Source: Phragmites australis
Lineage: Eukaryota > Streptophyta > Magnoliopsida > Poales > Poaceae
Direction: 5' to 3'
DNA: 64,000 bases
NCBI RefSeq assembly: GCF_958298935.1
Contig: NC_084935.1
Span: 11,838,501 to 11,902,500 of the forward strand
Shown here: positions 42,471-53,989 of the stretch, in pieces
Position numbering within the stretch: the stretch's first letter is position 1
Layout of the letters: each line of letters starts with the position of its first letter
The notes under the pieces: generated by a model
Database searches by the model: none
What the model was told of the DNA's origin: nothing
Seen by the model: only the letters and a program-made list of their open reading frames with translations
Position numbers and translations under genes: made by a program

Positions 42471-44224
42471 TACATTGAGTGAAAAAAGAAGGTCATCCAT
42501 TTTGAATGAAATTGGTAAGACGACTATCCACCCGTCCTTTAGTTGTCATTCTCGATCCTACAAACATGCAATCCTCCAAAAGGAGAGGAAGCAACCAATT
42601 ACCTTATTATCAGTATGGCCCTCTGATATTTCCAATCTATCAGTTTCTGCTGTATAATCAAGGAGCTTGAAAGACAACCTGAAAACAAACTAACACTGGT
42701 TCTCAATATTCACTAAAAACAAGTATCAAGTTTTGTTCAGTACAAAAAGAAGCAAAATAGAAACTGCATTTGTCCCGCCGTTACCTTTGGGTACTAGACT
42801 ACATGTGCTGTAGCTACTGGTGTCCACACCACATGTTTTTTGAGCTACTTCCCTCTTATATGTTTTGTGGTCCTATAAGTTCCAGAAAATTTCAAAGAAA
42901 TTCGAGAGATGACTGGTAACCAGGCAGTAACCGGCTACCGCCCAAGGGCCGAAATCGGGTTTTATAACCGTGACACCATCAAGTACTAGAATGTCATGTG
43001 CACAGTACGAAGATAAGCACAAAGCAGCAAAGGTAATTGGAACATATGAAAGCAATAATAAGTTACTCTTCAACACAATATGTGCAGGTGCCTAAGAAAG
43101 GCAATGAGAAAGTTACCATTTTCATGTTAACTTCACAACACATCTATCTCTTTAAAGCTATTAATTTTCACTAGTCAATATGAGCATAGTTAAAATTGTT
43201 GGCAAAATAAAAATATCAAGTCCAGATCTAAATACCATACGTAATTTAATATAATCACAAGTAGGAACATCGTACCAAAGCCAAGAGTAAGAAAAACAAA
43301 GAGATAATGGTAGAGCAAAGATATAACACAAAAACCTTTATTGCCATTTTTTTCTGATATACAGAGTATAACCGGCTTGTGTGACCATGGTCCATGGGTT
43401 GAATGGCCCATTTTACGAACACAATTCACTCACACATCACAAGATAAAGATGTAAGATTTGCCTAGCGCTGTTTCTCAAAAAATGCATAGCATTGTTTAT
43501 AAATACACATAAGATGGAAGCGTAAATCAACTCAAGAGTTCATTTTAAAAAAAAACACAAGAGTTAGGTGTGTTTCATCATGCCATGGAAGGGGAAAAGT
43601 CTTCTTTTGCTTGGTATAAGCCGCTTCATATTTGCAGCAGTTGATTGCCTTGAACTAAAACACATGACGTATCTGGTGTACAAATTTCCTTACAAGATCC
43701 TGCAGCAATATAATTGCAAAAATCAGTACATGCGTACCACAGCGAGCAAAGAACTAGTACTACTTCCAGTCAAGTATAGATGACGTTTCAGACAGGAAAA
43801 CAGTGTCATCTATACTTGACTGGAGGAAGTAGTCTGCAGTGATGTCAAAAGTAAACATTTGAGGAGCATTCAGCAAAGAAGGTGGATAATAACTCATGAG
43901 GTGTCTTATCAGTGAAGTATTGTGTACATCCTACATTTTCTCAAATAGTTGGTGATGGTAGATTTATATAAGAAACGTAGCATCAATGGGCCTATCATCA
44001 GATGCACATTTTCACAAGAGGGCCTCTATTCTTTCCAAAGCCTACAGTGGGCAATTGTCACTTTCCTTTAAGCATGTTGCTATTAACTTTTCTTTGGATA
44101 AGGCATTGAAGCACTACCAGAGCATGCGAGGCAAAAAAGAAATCCCAAAACAAGTGACCCAGAAAACATGTTGCAGACTTGCAGCGATGGTTACCTTGTA
44201 CATGCTACTGATAGTATCCACTGA
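42471..44224. other. 3' flank of the host gene; no other gene seen
   Basis: Low-copy-looking, AT-rich sequence with short frames on both strands and no recognisable domain. The minus-strand gene ending at 44225 should have its 3' untranslated region and polyadenylation site here, but I cannot place them. A small hairpin MITE lies at 43759-43833. Confidence 0.6.
43759..43833. mobile_element. Small Stowaway-like hairpin
   Basis: The arms are 43759-43784 ('actacttcc' then 'agtcaagtatagatgac') and 43805-43833, its reverse complement apart from a 3-nt gap, around a 20-nt loop. The outer sequence 'cttcctcc' resembles Stowaway ends (CTCCCTCC). It is a fold-back of about 75 bp. Confidence 0.6.
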
Positions 44225-45602
44225 CTAGGGGAGGCGGAGCAACTGATTGACAGCCAAGTCTAATGAATCAACATTCTTCCGTAGAATCTTTCTTGTAAAA
44301 ATTAAGACTTAACAAGTAACTCCAAAATGAACAACACTAAACTACAATAAAAACACACATTGGCACAATCTTATTAAGGTGGCCTTTACATATTCTACAA
44401 CATAGAACAGAACGATGGATTGTCAGCAAGTAACAAAAGGATACAGTTGCATGGCTAGGCTTTCCAGCCCTCTCATTTCCTCATTCAACCTGCAACATGT
44501 GTTATGAGAAACTTCTAGCCAAAATCAAGAAAAATAATTTGACTAAGCATTGCAAATATATAAAAAGCAAATTATTCTGATAAAGAAATACATTTTTTTC
44601 ATATACCATCTTGTTTCGCTGCAAGAATTACAGTAATAAAGGAAATGCACCAAAGCCAACCAGCTTTTAGCCAAATTTAAAATCAGCAGTTTTCAGTTAC
44701 TCACAGAATTGCTATTCAAGTAAACAAAGAATCCCCACAATAAGCTACAAAACGCTAGAATATAAGCTGTCTATTACTGTACTATCACGCAGGCAGCAGG
44801 GTGAAAGATCAAGAACATTTTGCCCAGACTGATCACCTCACGCACGAATTGATGTATTTATTTCCCTTCGAAGACGCTTCGAGCGCTGCAAAAACATAGT
44901 AACAACATAATAGTCATAATCTGGTAAACCAACGAAATAATCGATGTTTAGATGGTTCAGTCCAATGAAATCATCTGTGATAAGATACAACCCCAAACGC
45001 AACAAACTATGGAAATCTTGCAATCACTACTGCTGCAGTAGAAAAGGCGTGATCTTTTAAGGCTATCATTTTCCCAGTATTAGATACTTAGGTGTCCCCA
45101 TCCCCATCCTAACAAAAAATCTCCCCCAATTCATGCGAACACCTGAGAGAGCCTCGTAGATTCCTCAAAGCCTCACCGGATTCCTGGAGGCGGCCGGCGA
45201 CGTCTCCCAAGCACTCCATATTCTCCGCCGACGTGGAGGTGACCTTTTGGTCTCGCGCGTTGCAGCAAGCAAGATCCATCCATCAGTGAACTGTGGTATT
45301 ACTAGCAGAGCAGCGAGAAAAGCTCGAAATTTCGGACGTAAAAGAATACGTACGTTGGAGAGGGCGAAGCGTAGGGAGGAGAAGAGGGAGGCGTAGCTCT
45401 CGGCGATGGCGGCGGCGTCCCGCTCCACCGCCTCCATCGCCGCCGCAACCCCCCGCACGCCGGGAGGCGGAGGCGCCCCCGGAACATCGGCGGCGACGGC
45501 CGAGGAGGAGGTTTCCGCAAGAGAGGGATCCTCCGGAGGTGGCGGCGGCGGCGGATCACGGGACTCTCCGACGGCGGCGGCGGCTTCTTCCATCTGGTTC
45601 AC
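44225..45602 (-). CDS. Host gene: five-exon, 158-residue helical protein, BORCS6/DUF2365-like
   Basis: The exons are 45602-45354, 45243-45177, 44885-44837, 44489-44445 and 44291-44225 (TAG at 44227-44225). They total 477 nt. All four introns have GT..AG ends (GTACGT, GTGAGG, GTGATC and GTATCC donors; AG acceptors), and the phases 0, 1, 0, 2 join without a stop. The first ~50 residues are Ala/Pro-rich and disordered-looking. The rest is helical: AAIAESYASLFSSLRFALSN, then V-T-S-T-S-A-E-N-M-E-C-L-G-D-V-A-G-R-L, EASSKGNKYINSCVRLNEEM and LAMQLKILRKNVDSLDLAVN. The pattern 'ENMEC...RLNEEM..LE.LAMQLK.LRK.VD.LD' fits plant BORCS6-like proteins (DUF2365, subunit of the BORC complex acting on lysosomes/vacuoles in animals). 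The family name is from memory, and its role in plants is not established. ATG 45602 is the first in frame. The gene has no visible defect. Confidence 0.85.
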
Positions 45603-45680
45603 CGGTTGGGTTCTCTGCGAACGGAAGGGGGAGAGATGGGTGAGAGTTTTGCGCCTCAGTGGGTGTCGACGTGAAATTTA

Positions 45681-46433
45681 GAGTGTTTGGTTGCTTGTAC
45701 GAGATTATTTTGTATATGGAAGTTTAGTTAGAGAAGTTGATATATATTTGATATTTTGTTAGCTATATAAGATGATATATATTTATGTTTAGTTAGTTAT
45801 ATAAAATAAGATGACTTGATAAAAGCTTCTATTTAGTTGTCTAAATCTATGGAGTGATCACATCAAATTGGATTAAAAAAAGAATATCACATAAAATGAT
45901 AAAAATATATATAAATAGAGTATTACAAAAGAACTTACTTTTTCACTATATAATATAGGGCTGAAAATAATTTTAAAAATTATTCCATCATATAAGAAGA
46001 ATATTAGTGAAATTTTCTTGATTTTTGGAATTTATTTGAGGTCCTAATAATAGTTAGAAGTTATAAAAGTAGTCTTTTTTAAGAAATTTAGTTTAAATTC
46101 TACACATGATTTTTAGATGAATCTAATTAAAATGAGCTGCACATGGATTATGGAACACGTAAAAAAATTCTAAGATTTTTTAGTACCAAAAGACTACTGT
46201 TTTAAAAAGAGAAGATGAGAAGAGAAATTGAAACTACCGAGTACTGTTTTGAGCGGAACGACTCGGTCCTTGACGGGCATGGTGCAACCGATTTTAATGT
46301 ACCAGCTCGTTAAGAATCTAAATCACCTCATACTGAACGAGTTTGTTTCATTCAAACATGCAAACACTGGATGTGCTGCTATCCCGGATGGCCTCGTCCA
46401 GGATGAAAGCCGTACAGGCATCCAAACATACCG
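45681..46433. mobile_element. PIF/Harbinger-like element H upstream of the host gene
   Basis: 753 bp. Ends are GAGTGTTTGGTTGCTTGTACG and, at the right, CGTACAGGCATCCAAACATACCG, imperfect inverted repeats (about 16 matching positions). TTA stands outside both ends (45678-45680 and 46434-46436). The interior is very AT-rich with no ORF of note. It ends 78 bp before the start codon of the minus-strand gene, so any upstream promoter lies within or beyond it. Confidence 0.75.
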
Positions 46434-46436
46434 TTA

Positions 46437-47092
46437 ATTCTCTTTTCCTTCCTAAAAAATGGCATGTGGCAATGGTGGTTCATCCAACGGCTTGTGTGAA
46501 TTTGATGGTCTGTCGTATGATTGGATGGATAGATTTGTCTCTCCCTTCCCCTTATCTATCCACACCTGCCCACTTCACATGGCGTCATGCTCCCACAAAT
46601 CCCGCATCCACCTAAGAAGATCGTCTTTCCATCACTCGTCATGCACGCTTTCCATGTGAGGATCCCTCGCGCAATTCAATCTCATCCAATCCAATTTTGC
46701 CCTCGCTATCATGTTTCCTTCTCCGATCTTCTCATGCAATCCTACATCACTCCCCTCCATTTGCCCTCTCTACAATCGTGCCCACCGTGCATCATCTTAT
46801 GCCTCATTTGATTGCCCCCTCCTGTAGCCGAAGCCTATCCCATCTTCACGTCGCCAATGAAGCCGATGCGTTGAGGTCAATTTAGCCGCTAGCAATCATT
46901 GACGCCACAAATCCTCTAAGCATGCCACTCGTTGAAAAGGACCTCCTCCTCTCCGCCACTAAGGAGTGATGCGCCGCCTCTGCACGCCCATGGCTCTCAC
47001 GGGGCTCGAGGCCCTCTTGAAATATCTGACAAGTGGCTGGACCTGCACTTGATTTCATTCCCCCTAGGGGGGTTGTCTCGTATGTTGAGTTT
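46437..47092. other. Flank between element H and copia-A; no gene recognised
   Basis: Mixed composition, CT-rich on the + strand (many 'cttctcc', 'catcactcccc'), no domain in either strand. It may hold the original promoter region of the minus-strand gene that was pushed away by element H (inference). Confidence 0.5.
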
Positions 47093-47548
47093 TGTTAGTT
47101 GTGATTTTGACTCCAACTAACCACCGATTCCTAAGGGAGGTGGTGACACACGCGCCCTGATCAGGGGCGAACACCAGAGATTGGTTTTGGTCCCAAATCG
47201 CTAGCGCCACAATAAAAGGGGAACCAACTGCCCATAATGTGAATTAATCGCTCTTGTGGTCACCCTCACCCCAACACCCCACAAACCCTAAGAAACCAAT
47301 CTAAAAGGCGGTTGTAGCGACTTGAAGGCCGACACTGACGTCGGTGAATTGCCGATGACTACTACGATGATCATCTGCATGCATGGACTACATCTACGAC
47401 TTGTCTTCCCCAAAGTACCGATCCCCCTCGTAGCTCTACTTCGACCCGTGAAGACATTGGCGATGACATCTCCTAATCAAGGTCAGACCCACCTAATTCC
47501 GCATCACGTCAATATGTTTATGTGATTAGGTTAGATTTAATGCTATTA
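47093..47548 (+). repeat. copia-A 5' LTR
   Basis: From TGTTAGTTGTGA to GCTATTA. It is followed by 'tttggcattagagcc', a degenerate form of the methionine-tRNA primer site TGGTATCAGAGC usual in copia elements. Confidence 0.92.
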
Positions 47549-48142
47549 TTTGGCATTAGAGCCAATCTAACCTAGCCCTTGAACCCTCAAACCCTAACTA
47601 ACCTTGATTATATCTCTGCTAAGCCAAATCAATTTGTCGGTGATCATGTTTATTCCTAATTGCTTTAAGTCATGATAATTAAGGCTTAATACTTGTCGGT
47701 TTTTGGATAAATCAATCTAATTTATCCCTATTAATGCTAATCAAGCTATTTAAGTCATCTATTATCATTGGTTAATCATGATTAAGGGTTAACCACATCT
47801 TATTGTTGTCGGTATCCTAATCAAACGCTCAATCAACACTCAGTTAGCATGAAGAAGGAGGTGATTGGGTGAATTAGATAAATTGGCAAACCAATGGTGG
47901 AATTCACAAAAATCTAAAACCCTATATTTGTGTGCCGCCATGCACTCGTGTCCCTCCACACCGCCTTAGATTCGTGCATGCGTGAGCACGCTGTTGCTCT
48001 GGCGATCGAGCTGGCGCCCTTTCTCACACCCCTGGACGTCATCGCGTCGTGCCATCGTTTTTGCTGATTCATGCACAGCATCGTCACCGCTCTTTTATGT
48101 ACACGTTGCCCTATCTCTCTCTCATTTAGCTGGTGTCGTTGC

Positions 48143-48143
48143 C

Positions 48144-48170
<27 letters not shown>
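48143..48170 (+). repeat. (CT)n microsatellite in copia-A leader
   Basis: An uninterrupted CT run, matching in position the run of copia-B at 4391. Confidence 0.9.
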
Positions 48171-48174
<4 letters not shown>

Positions 48175-48889
48175 GCATCTTTTTTGGGAGAACGAGATGG
48201 AAATGATTCTAGGGTTAGTGTGTCACGAGGTTTTATTCAGGTCAAGCAAGTCATCGATCACCATCAGATGGACAATGCCCTTTGTGCGTACCTACGAGCT
48301 AAGGGAGGAAGTTGGGCCACCTTCGGGCATTTTGGGTCACATGTTTCCTCTCGGGCCAGCGTTTTGAACCGGGCTGCACACATGATGTTAGGTCGTGCTG
48401 ATGTTTTGGGTGATCCTCTTTAGAATAAGGTTTTTTTATTTATTATGTCTCTATTTTTTATTATTAATAATAATACTTTATGAATTTATTCCATGTTATG
48501 AATTGTGATTATGCATTGTATAATTACAACATTTTGGTTGTGTGACGAAATAAATACTGAGGATTTCTTGTCTAATTTAAGTGGAACCAACGCGAAACTT
48601 TCATTAGAGATTTAATTGGAAATTATTTATGTAAATTATTTTATAGCCATAATTATTTTATGACCAAAATTGATTATGATTATGCGTCATTAGATTAATC
48701 TCTTACTTACTTAAATTATTTTGTTTATTTTTTTGTTTCTACCTATGTGATGTGAAAATTTGAACTGTCATTACCATGCTATTAATCAAACCAACATGGA
48801 TTAATTTCATGCCAAACTTTATTTAGTTGATGTAATTATATATAATTATTGTTAATATTCTATTATTTAAATTACAACAATGAATCCCT

Positions 48890-49870
48890 CCACCATCACT
48901 AGTTATTTTAATGGAATTGAACAACTAACCGGGACTAATTTCGCTTCCTAGAAGGAGCAGATTCTGGTTGTCCTCTGAGTAATGGATCTCGATTATGCTT
49001 TACGAGAGATAGCTCATGTTGCATCCACTATTGATGTCCCAGACCTCGCTGAGAAAAAGAAGGTCTATGAGGCAGCTAAGGAAAAGTGGGAGCGGTCTAA
49101 CCGCATGTTCCTAATGATCATGAAGAGCACCATGACTGTATGGATCAGGAGAGCAATCCCTGATTCTAAGAGTGCTAACACTTACTTGGATTTAGTGGAG
49201 GAGCGGTTTAAGGGCTCCTCGAAGGTTTACGCTAGGACACTAATTATGAAAATGCTAATGACCAAGTATGATGGGACTAACGGTATTAGAGAACATGTGA
49301 TGATTATGAATGACATGGCTGCTAAGTTTAAGGGCATGGAGATGGTGATCTCTGAGGGCTTTTTAGTCCATTTCATTATGACTTCATTCCCTTCTTAGTT
49401 TGGACTGTTCAAGATTAATTACAACACTCAGAAGGAGAAGTGGATGATGAGCGAGCTCATTGCCATGTATGTCCAAGATGAGGAGAGGTTGAAGGTTGAG
49501 AAGGACTATGCACATCAAGTTAGTGCAAGTTCGGGAAAGAGGAAGTTCCAAGGGGAGTTCAAGTCAAAGAAGAAGTTGCACTTCACCTCTAAGAGGATAT
49601 CAAGCAAGCAAAAGTCTAAAGAACTAAAGTCTCTTGCTGCACCAGCTTCACCCTTTGGACCTAATAAAATAATATGCAGATTCTGTAAGGTAAGGGGCAT
49701 GTTCAGAAGGAATGTGCATGTTTCAAGGAGTGGCTTGCCAAGAGGGGTAATGATGTTATTTCCTTTGTTGATGAAACTATTTTTTCTAGTTTTTCCCCTA
49801 ATTCCCGGTGGATTGATTCGTGTGCAACTGTACATGTGTGTAACTCATTATAGGGATTTCATTCCGTGAT
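48890..49870 (+). pseudogene. copia-A gag
   Basis: The frame 48982-49398 has the copia gag core: M-D-L-D-Y-A-L-R, AAKEKWERSNRMFLMIMKST, NTYLDLVEERFKGSSKVYA and MLMTKYDGTNGIREHVMIMN. Text before 48982 already reads like gag (N-G-I-E-Q-L-T-G-T-N-F-A-S about 48912), but a TGA at 48976 precedes the ATG. A TAG at 49396-49398 interrupts it, and 49444-49869 continues with a basic region and a single zinc knuckle, C-R-F-C-K-V-R-G-M-F, which lost its third and fourth ligands through a frameshift. Protease text (W-I-D-S-C-A-T-V-H-V-C, about 49810) overlaps the end of this frame in another frame; its D-S-G site reads D-S-C. Confidence 0.82.
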
Positions 49871-49949
49871 GACACTAAGAAAGGGGTAGTGAAGTTTTAG
49901 AGTAGCTGATGGAAAGGAGGCTGAAGTCAAAGTAGTAAGAGATCTTCCA

Positions 49950-51060
49950 TTAGTGTTGTATGACGGTTTTACTCTCCAATTGAATAATAAACTCTATGTT
50001 CCCACATTAAGTAGGAACCTTATTTCTTTTTCATTTCAAGACGATTATGATTTGGAATGTGTTTTTAGGAACAATCAGTGTGTAATAAAGCTTGGCAATG
50101 AGAATGTTGGTTATAGTTTTCACCAAGATAAGCTTTATAGACTTACATAATTAATCCCTTTAAATCCCTGAATGTGCGTAGGAAAATTAATGAATGTAAT
50201 GAGATCTCGTCGAAACTATGGTACTATCGCTTAGATCATATTTTGAAGGGGAGAATGGAACGTCTCATTAAAGAAGAGATACTTCACCCTCTTGATTTCT
50301 CCGACTCAGGCCCCTGTATTGATTGCATTAAGGGGTAATATGTTAAAAAGATTGAAAAGGTAGTCACCCATAGCACAGGATTAGTAGAATTGATCCACAC
50401 TAACATATGTGGACCTTGTCCTCTTCTGAATGTGGATGGATACGACTCCTTCATTACGTTCACTGTTGATTACTCCCGTTACGGATATATCTTTCCTGTT
50501 CATGATCGATCTGGATCATTCAATAAGTTTAAGATATTTAAGGCTGAAGTAGAAAATCAGCATAATTTAAATATTAAGGTAGTAAGGTCAGACCGAGGAG
50601 GAGAGTACTATGGCAGACATACTCCATATGGGCAAATTCCTGGTCATTTTGTGTTGTGCCTTCAGAAAAATGGGATAATTGCACAATACACAATGCCTGG
50701 CGAATCTCAACAGAATAAAGTGGTTGAAAGGTGAAACCGTACTCTCATGGATATGGTACAGAGTATGATTAATAACTCCAGTTTGCCAGATAATTTATGG
50801 ATGGAGACATTAAAGATAGCTGCTCAAATCGGGTCCTCAATAAATCAGTGTCTTAGACATCTTATGAATTATGGACTGAGACAAAACCAAGCTTAACATA
50901 TTTACGAGTGTGGGGTTGTCCAGCTGAAGCCAAAGTCTTTAACCCGCGCGTTGGGAAATTGGACCCTAAGATAGTTAGCTACCATTTCATTGGGTACCCA
51001 AAATGATAAAATGGGTATCGCTTCTATTGTCCAAATCATACCACTAAGTTTGTAGAAACG
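49950..51060 (+). pseudogene. copia-A pre-integrase and integrase
   Basis: Frame 49953-50150 has LYVPTLSRNLISFSFQDDYD, the pre-integrase part. G-R-M-E-R-L-I-K-E-E-I-L and C-I-D-C-I-K-G (50250-50340) are the zinc-binding segment. The core in frame 50390-50734 begins I-H-T-N-I-C-G-P, where the first catalytic residue is Asn instead of Asp (codon 50402-50404). The second is D in V-R-S-D-R-G-G-E-Y-Y-G and the third is E in N-K-V-V-E-R. TGA at 50732 and later frameshifts end the frame before the C-terminal part (about 50900-51060). Confidence 0.85.
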
Positions 51061-51359
51061 AGACATGCTAAGTTCTTAGAGAACGCTGAAATAAATGGGA
51101 GCTCTGAGGGAAGAAAGATTTCACTCAAGGAGAACCGGATTTATGTTCCTATCCCGATTATCCAAGAGGCTAATGTCCCTGCACTTCCTATTGCTGCACC
51201 TCTAGATGTTTAGCCTCAAGAAGAGAATTCTGGAATTAGTAGCGCATCACCTAACAATGAACATCATATAGATAAGACTCATGTGGTCGCTAGTGAACCA
51301 AGATCACATCGAGAAATAATATCTGCTCTTTCGAATGACTATGTCATCTACATTAATGA

Positions 51360-52300
51360 ATATGTGAATGACATAGAAAAGGTGGATGATCATGCCTCAT
51401 TTAAGGAGGCTATGATGAGCAAGCATTAATCCAAGTGGCATGAGTCCATGAAGGATGAGAGAGTCAATGAGTTTTAATAAGGTCTGGGACCTAGTAGAAA
51501 TTCTTGACGGAGTCAAACCAGTGAGCTACAAGTGGGTCTACAAAACTAAGCATGACCCTAAGGGAAATGTTGAAAGGTTCAAGGTAATACTCATCGCTAA
51601 AGGCTTTACTCAGCAAGAGAGGATCGATTATAATGACACATTTTCTCCTGTCTCAAAGAAGGACTCATTTAGGATTGTTTTGGCACTTGTAGCTCTTTGT
51701 GATTTAGAGCTACACCAAATGGATGTTAAAACTGCATTCCTTAATGGTGACTTGCATGAGAATATTTACATGGCTCAATCAAAAGGTTTTGTCATAGAAC
51801 GCAAGGAACACATGGGGTGTAGACTTAGGAAATCAATTTATGGACTAAAGCATGTATCCAGGCAATGGTACCTTAAGTTCGATGAAGCCATAAGAAAATT
51901 CGGCTTCAAAGAAAATGAAGTGGACAACTTCATATCATCAAGGTTAAAGGGGGCAAATTTGTTATTATGGTACTTCATGTGGATGATATTTTACAGGCTA
52001 GGAACGATAAGGACATGCTGCATGAGACTAAGCAATTTCTATCATCCAACATCGATATGAAGGATCTTGGTGAAGCCTCTTATGTTTTAGGCATTGAGAT
52101 TCACCGGGACAGGTCCAAAGGAGTATTAGGTCTATCCAAGAGGGCTTACGTTGACAGAGTGCTCAAAATGTATAACATGCATAATTGTTCTGTATCACCT
52201 ACTCATGTTGTTAAAGGGGATAAGTTTGGTTCATTCCAATCCTCGAGGAATCAATTAGAAGCTATCGGATGAAGACAATTCCTTATGCTTCGGTAATCAG
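51360..52300 (+). pseudogene. copia-A reverse transcriptase
   Basis: Frames 51455-52060 and 51967-52272 together carry the copia RT: VSYKWVYKTKHDPKGNVERF, L-I-A-K-G-F-T-Q-Q-E-R-I-D-Y, HQMDVKTAFLNGDLHENIYM and CRLRKSIYGLKHVSRQWYLK. After a frameshift near 51950 come V-L-H-V-D-D-I-L-Q-A-R, the active site (H-V-D-D), D-M-K-D-L-G-E-A-S-Y-V-L-G-I-E-I-H and KGVLGLSKRAYVDRVLKMYN. A TAA at about 51427 and a TGA at 52270 break it. The catalytic aspartates are intact. Confidence 0.87.
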
Positions 52301-52309
52301 GAGCATTAT

Positions 52310-53012
52310 GTACGCTCATGTCTACACTCGTTGTGACTTAGCTTATATAACGGGATATTGTGCAGATATCAGTTTAATCCAGGATTAGAGTACTGGAAAG
52401 CTATAAAAAAAAACCTTGTGTTATTTGCAAGGCACTGAGCATTTCATGCTCACATATAAGAGGTATGGTAATCTTGAGGTTAAGGGTTATTCGGACGCTG
52501 ACTTTGCACGGTGCATGGACACAAAGAAGTCGACTTCAGGATATATTTTCACCCACACGAAAGGAGCCATTTCATAGAAAAGCTCCAAACAATCCCTTAT
52601 TGCATCCGCTATGATGCAATGTGAGTTTATGGCATGCTATGAGGCCACCGGGAAGGTTGTGTGGCTTAAAAATTTTATCCTGGGGCTAAGAGTGGTTGAT
52701 AGCATAACAAAACCGCTCGAGATATAATGCGATAATAAAGATCCAATATTCTTTTCAAGAAATAACAAGTCAAGTGGTGCTGCCAAACACATTGATATAA
52801 ATTATCATGTTGTGAAAGGTAGAATTCATGATCAAACTATTGAGGTCGAGCATATAGGTACAAAGTCCCTTGCCGACCCACTAATTAAATTCTTACCACC
52901 CAATATATTTAAAGAACATGTTGCCGGTATGTGTTTAACTAATAGCCTAGGATTCTGCCATAATTACTTTAAAGATCTTAGTTTCATGATCCTGGATATA
53001 AAGGACCATTAG
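52310..53012 (+). pseudogene. copia-A RNase H
   Basis: The text changes frame more than once: Y-W-K-A-I-K-K (52389), then C-Y-L-Q-G-T-E-H-F-M-L-T-Y in an adjoining frame, G-Y-S-D-A-D-F-A-R-C-M-D-T-K-K-S-T-S-G (about 52485), A-S-A-M-M-Q-C-E-F-M-A-C-Y-E-A-T (52603) and N-N-K-S-S-G-A-A-K-H-I-D. The frame 52812-53012 holds the end: KGRIHDQTIEVEHIGTKSLA, D-P-L-I-K-F-L-P-P-N-I-F. TAG at 53010 is the probable end of the polyprotein, 170 bp before the 3' LTR. Confidence 0.83.
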
Positions 53013-53182
53013 AAAGAAATCAACTCCCAAAGCATAAGTTTTATCCATAACAAAATGAAATTGTGTAGTATAGATTATGAGGTCTGGTGGTGTTTTGATA
53101 GCTATTGCGATCGTATTATCTTGGTGCGCTATTTTGTTGAGTATGGACTAATGATGATGAGCCATTCGATCAAGTGGGAGAA

Positions 53183-53646
53183 TGTCAGTTGTGATCTTGA
53201 CTCCAACTGACCACCGATTCCTAAGGGGGGTGGTGACCCCCACACACGCGCCCTAATCGGGGGGCGAAAAGCAGAGATTGGTTTTGGTCCCAACTCACTA
53301 GCGCCACAATAAAAGGGGAACCGGCTGCCTATGATGTAAATTAATCACTCGTGTGATCATCCTCACCCTGACACCTCATAAACCCTAAGAAACCAATCTA
53401 AGAGACGGCTACAATGACTTGAAGGCTAGCACCGACACCAGTGAATTGCCGACAACTGCTACGATGCTCATCTGCCTGCATCAACTACATTTATGACTTG
53501 TCTTCCCTGATGTATCGATCCCCATTGTGGCTCCACTTCGACATGTGAAGACATTGGAAATGGCATCTCTTAATCAAGGTTGGACCCGCCTAATTCCATA
53601 TCACGTCAATGTGTTCATGTGATTAGGTTAGACTTTAACGCTATTA
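53183..53646 (+). repeat. copia-A 3' LTR
   Basis: From TGTCAGTTGTGA to GCTATTA, collinear with the 5' LTR with several small insertions (for example 'cccc' after 'ggtgac'). Confidence 0.92.
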
Positions 53647-53651
53647 AGTTT

Positions 53652-53989
53652 ATGGCTTACTAGGTTTGGGAAATCATTGAAAACTCTTGTCAGAGTTGGA
53701 ATGGCAGCTCTCATTTGGGTTCTACGGCATATAAGAAATGATGTTTGGTTTGAACAGAAACACCTGGGACAACCTAACCATCTAACCAAGTGCTTTTGTT
53801 TCAGCACTTGCCATTCTCCTTTTCAGAAAAATATGAACAAATGGAGTTGCTAGTTCAAGCTTTAAGAACAATGGCGACTATCGCAGATGAAGTCTTCAGC
53901 AGACACCAAGGATGGATTGATGCACCAAGACTGGAAGGGCCATCTTTAGGGTTTCTTTTTCCCCGTTCTCTAGTGATGTTGGCTCCTAA
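53652..53989 (+). pseudogene. LINE (non-LTR retrotransposon) protein fragment
   Basis: In one frame the sequence reads T-R-F-G-K-S-L-K-T-L-V-R-V-G-M-A-A-L-I-W and then V-L-R-H-I-R-N-D-V-W-F-E-Q-K. This resembles the end of plant LINE ORF2 proteins, where 'K.....VGAAALCWAIWRTRNDIVF' follows the zinc-binding domain of the RT (recognised from memory). The frame 53790-53999 does not add a known domain. Copia-A at its left and gypsy-I at its right cut it. Confidence 0.6.

Larger units (their letters stand above)
47093..53646 (+). mobile_element. Ty1/copia element copia-A with two LTRs
   Basis: LTRs are at 47093-47548 (456 bp) and 53183-53646 (464 bp). The 5-bp duplication AGTTT flanks it (47088-47092 and 53647-53651). 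The polypurine tract 'caagtgggagaa' precedes the 3' LTR. The order gag, protease, integrase, RT, RNase H is the copia order. The leader is long (47549-48890) and contains a CT microsatellite. LTR divergence looks well above 10% by eye, so it is old; all coding regions have frameshifts or stops. LTR ends are TG..TA and not TG..CA. Related to copia-B. Confidence 0.93.

Noticed and set aside
43986..44228. An 80-residue plus-strand ORF overlapping the end of the host gene.
   Set aside because: It opposes the last exon and has no domain; likely chance opposite the 3' untranslated region.
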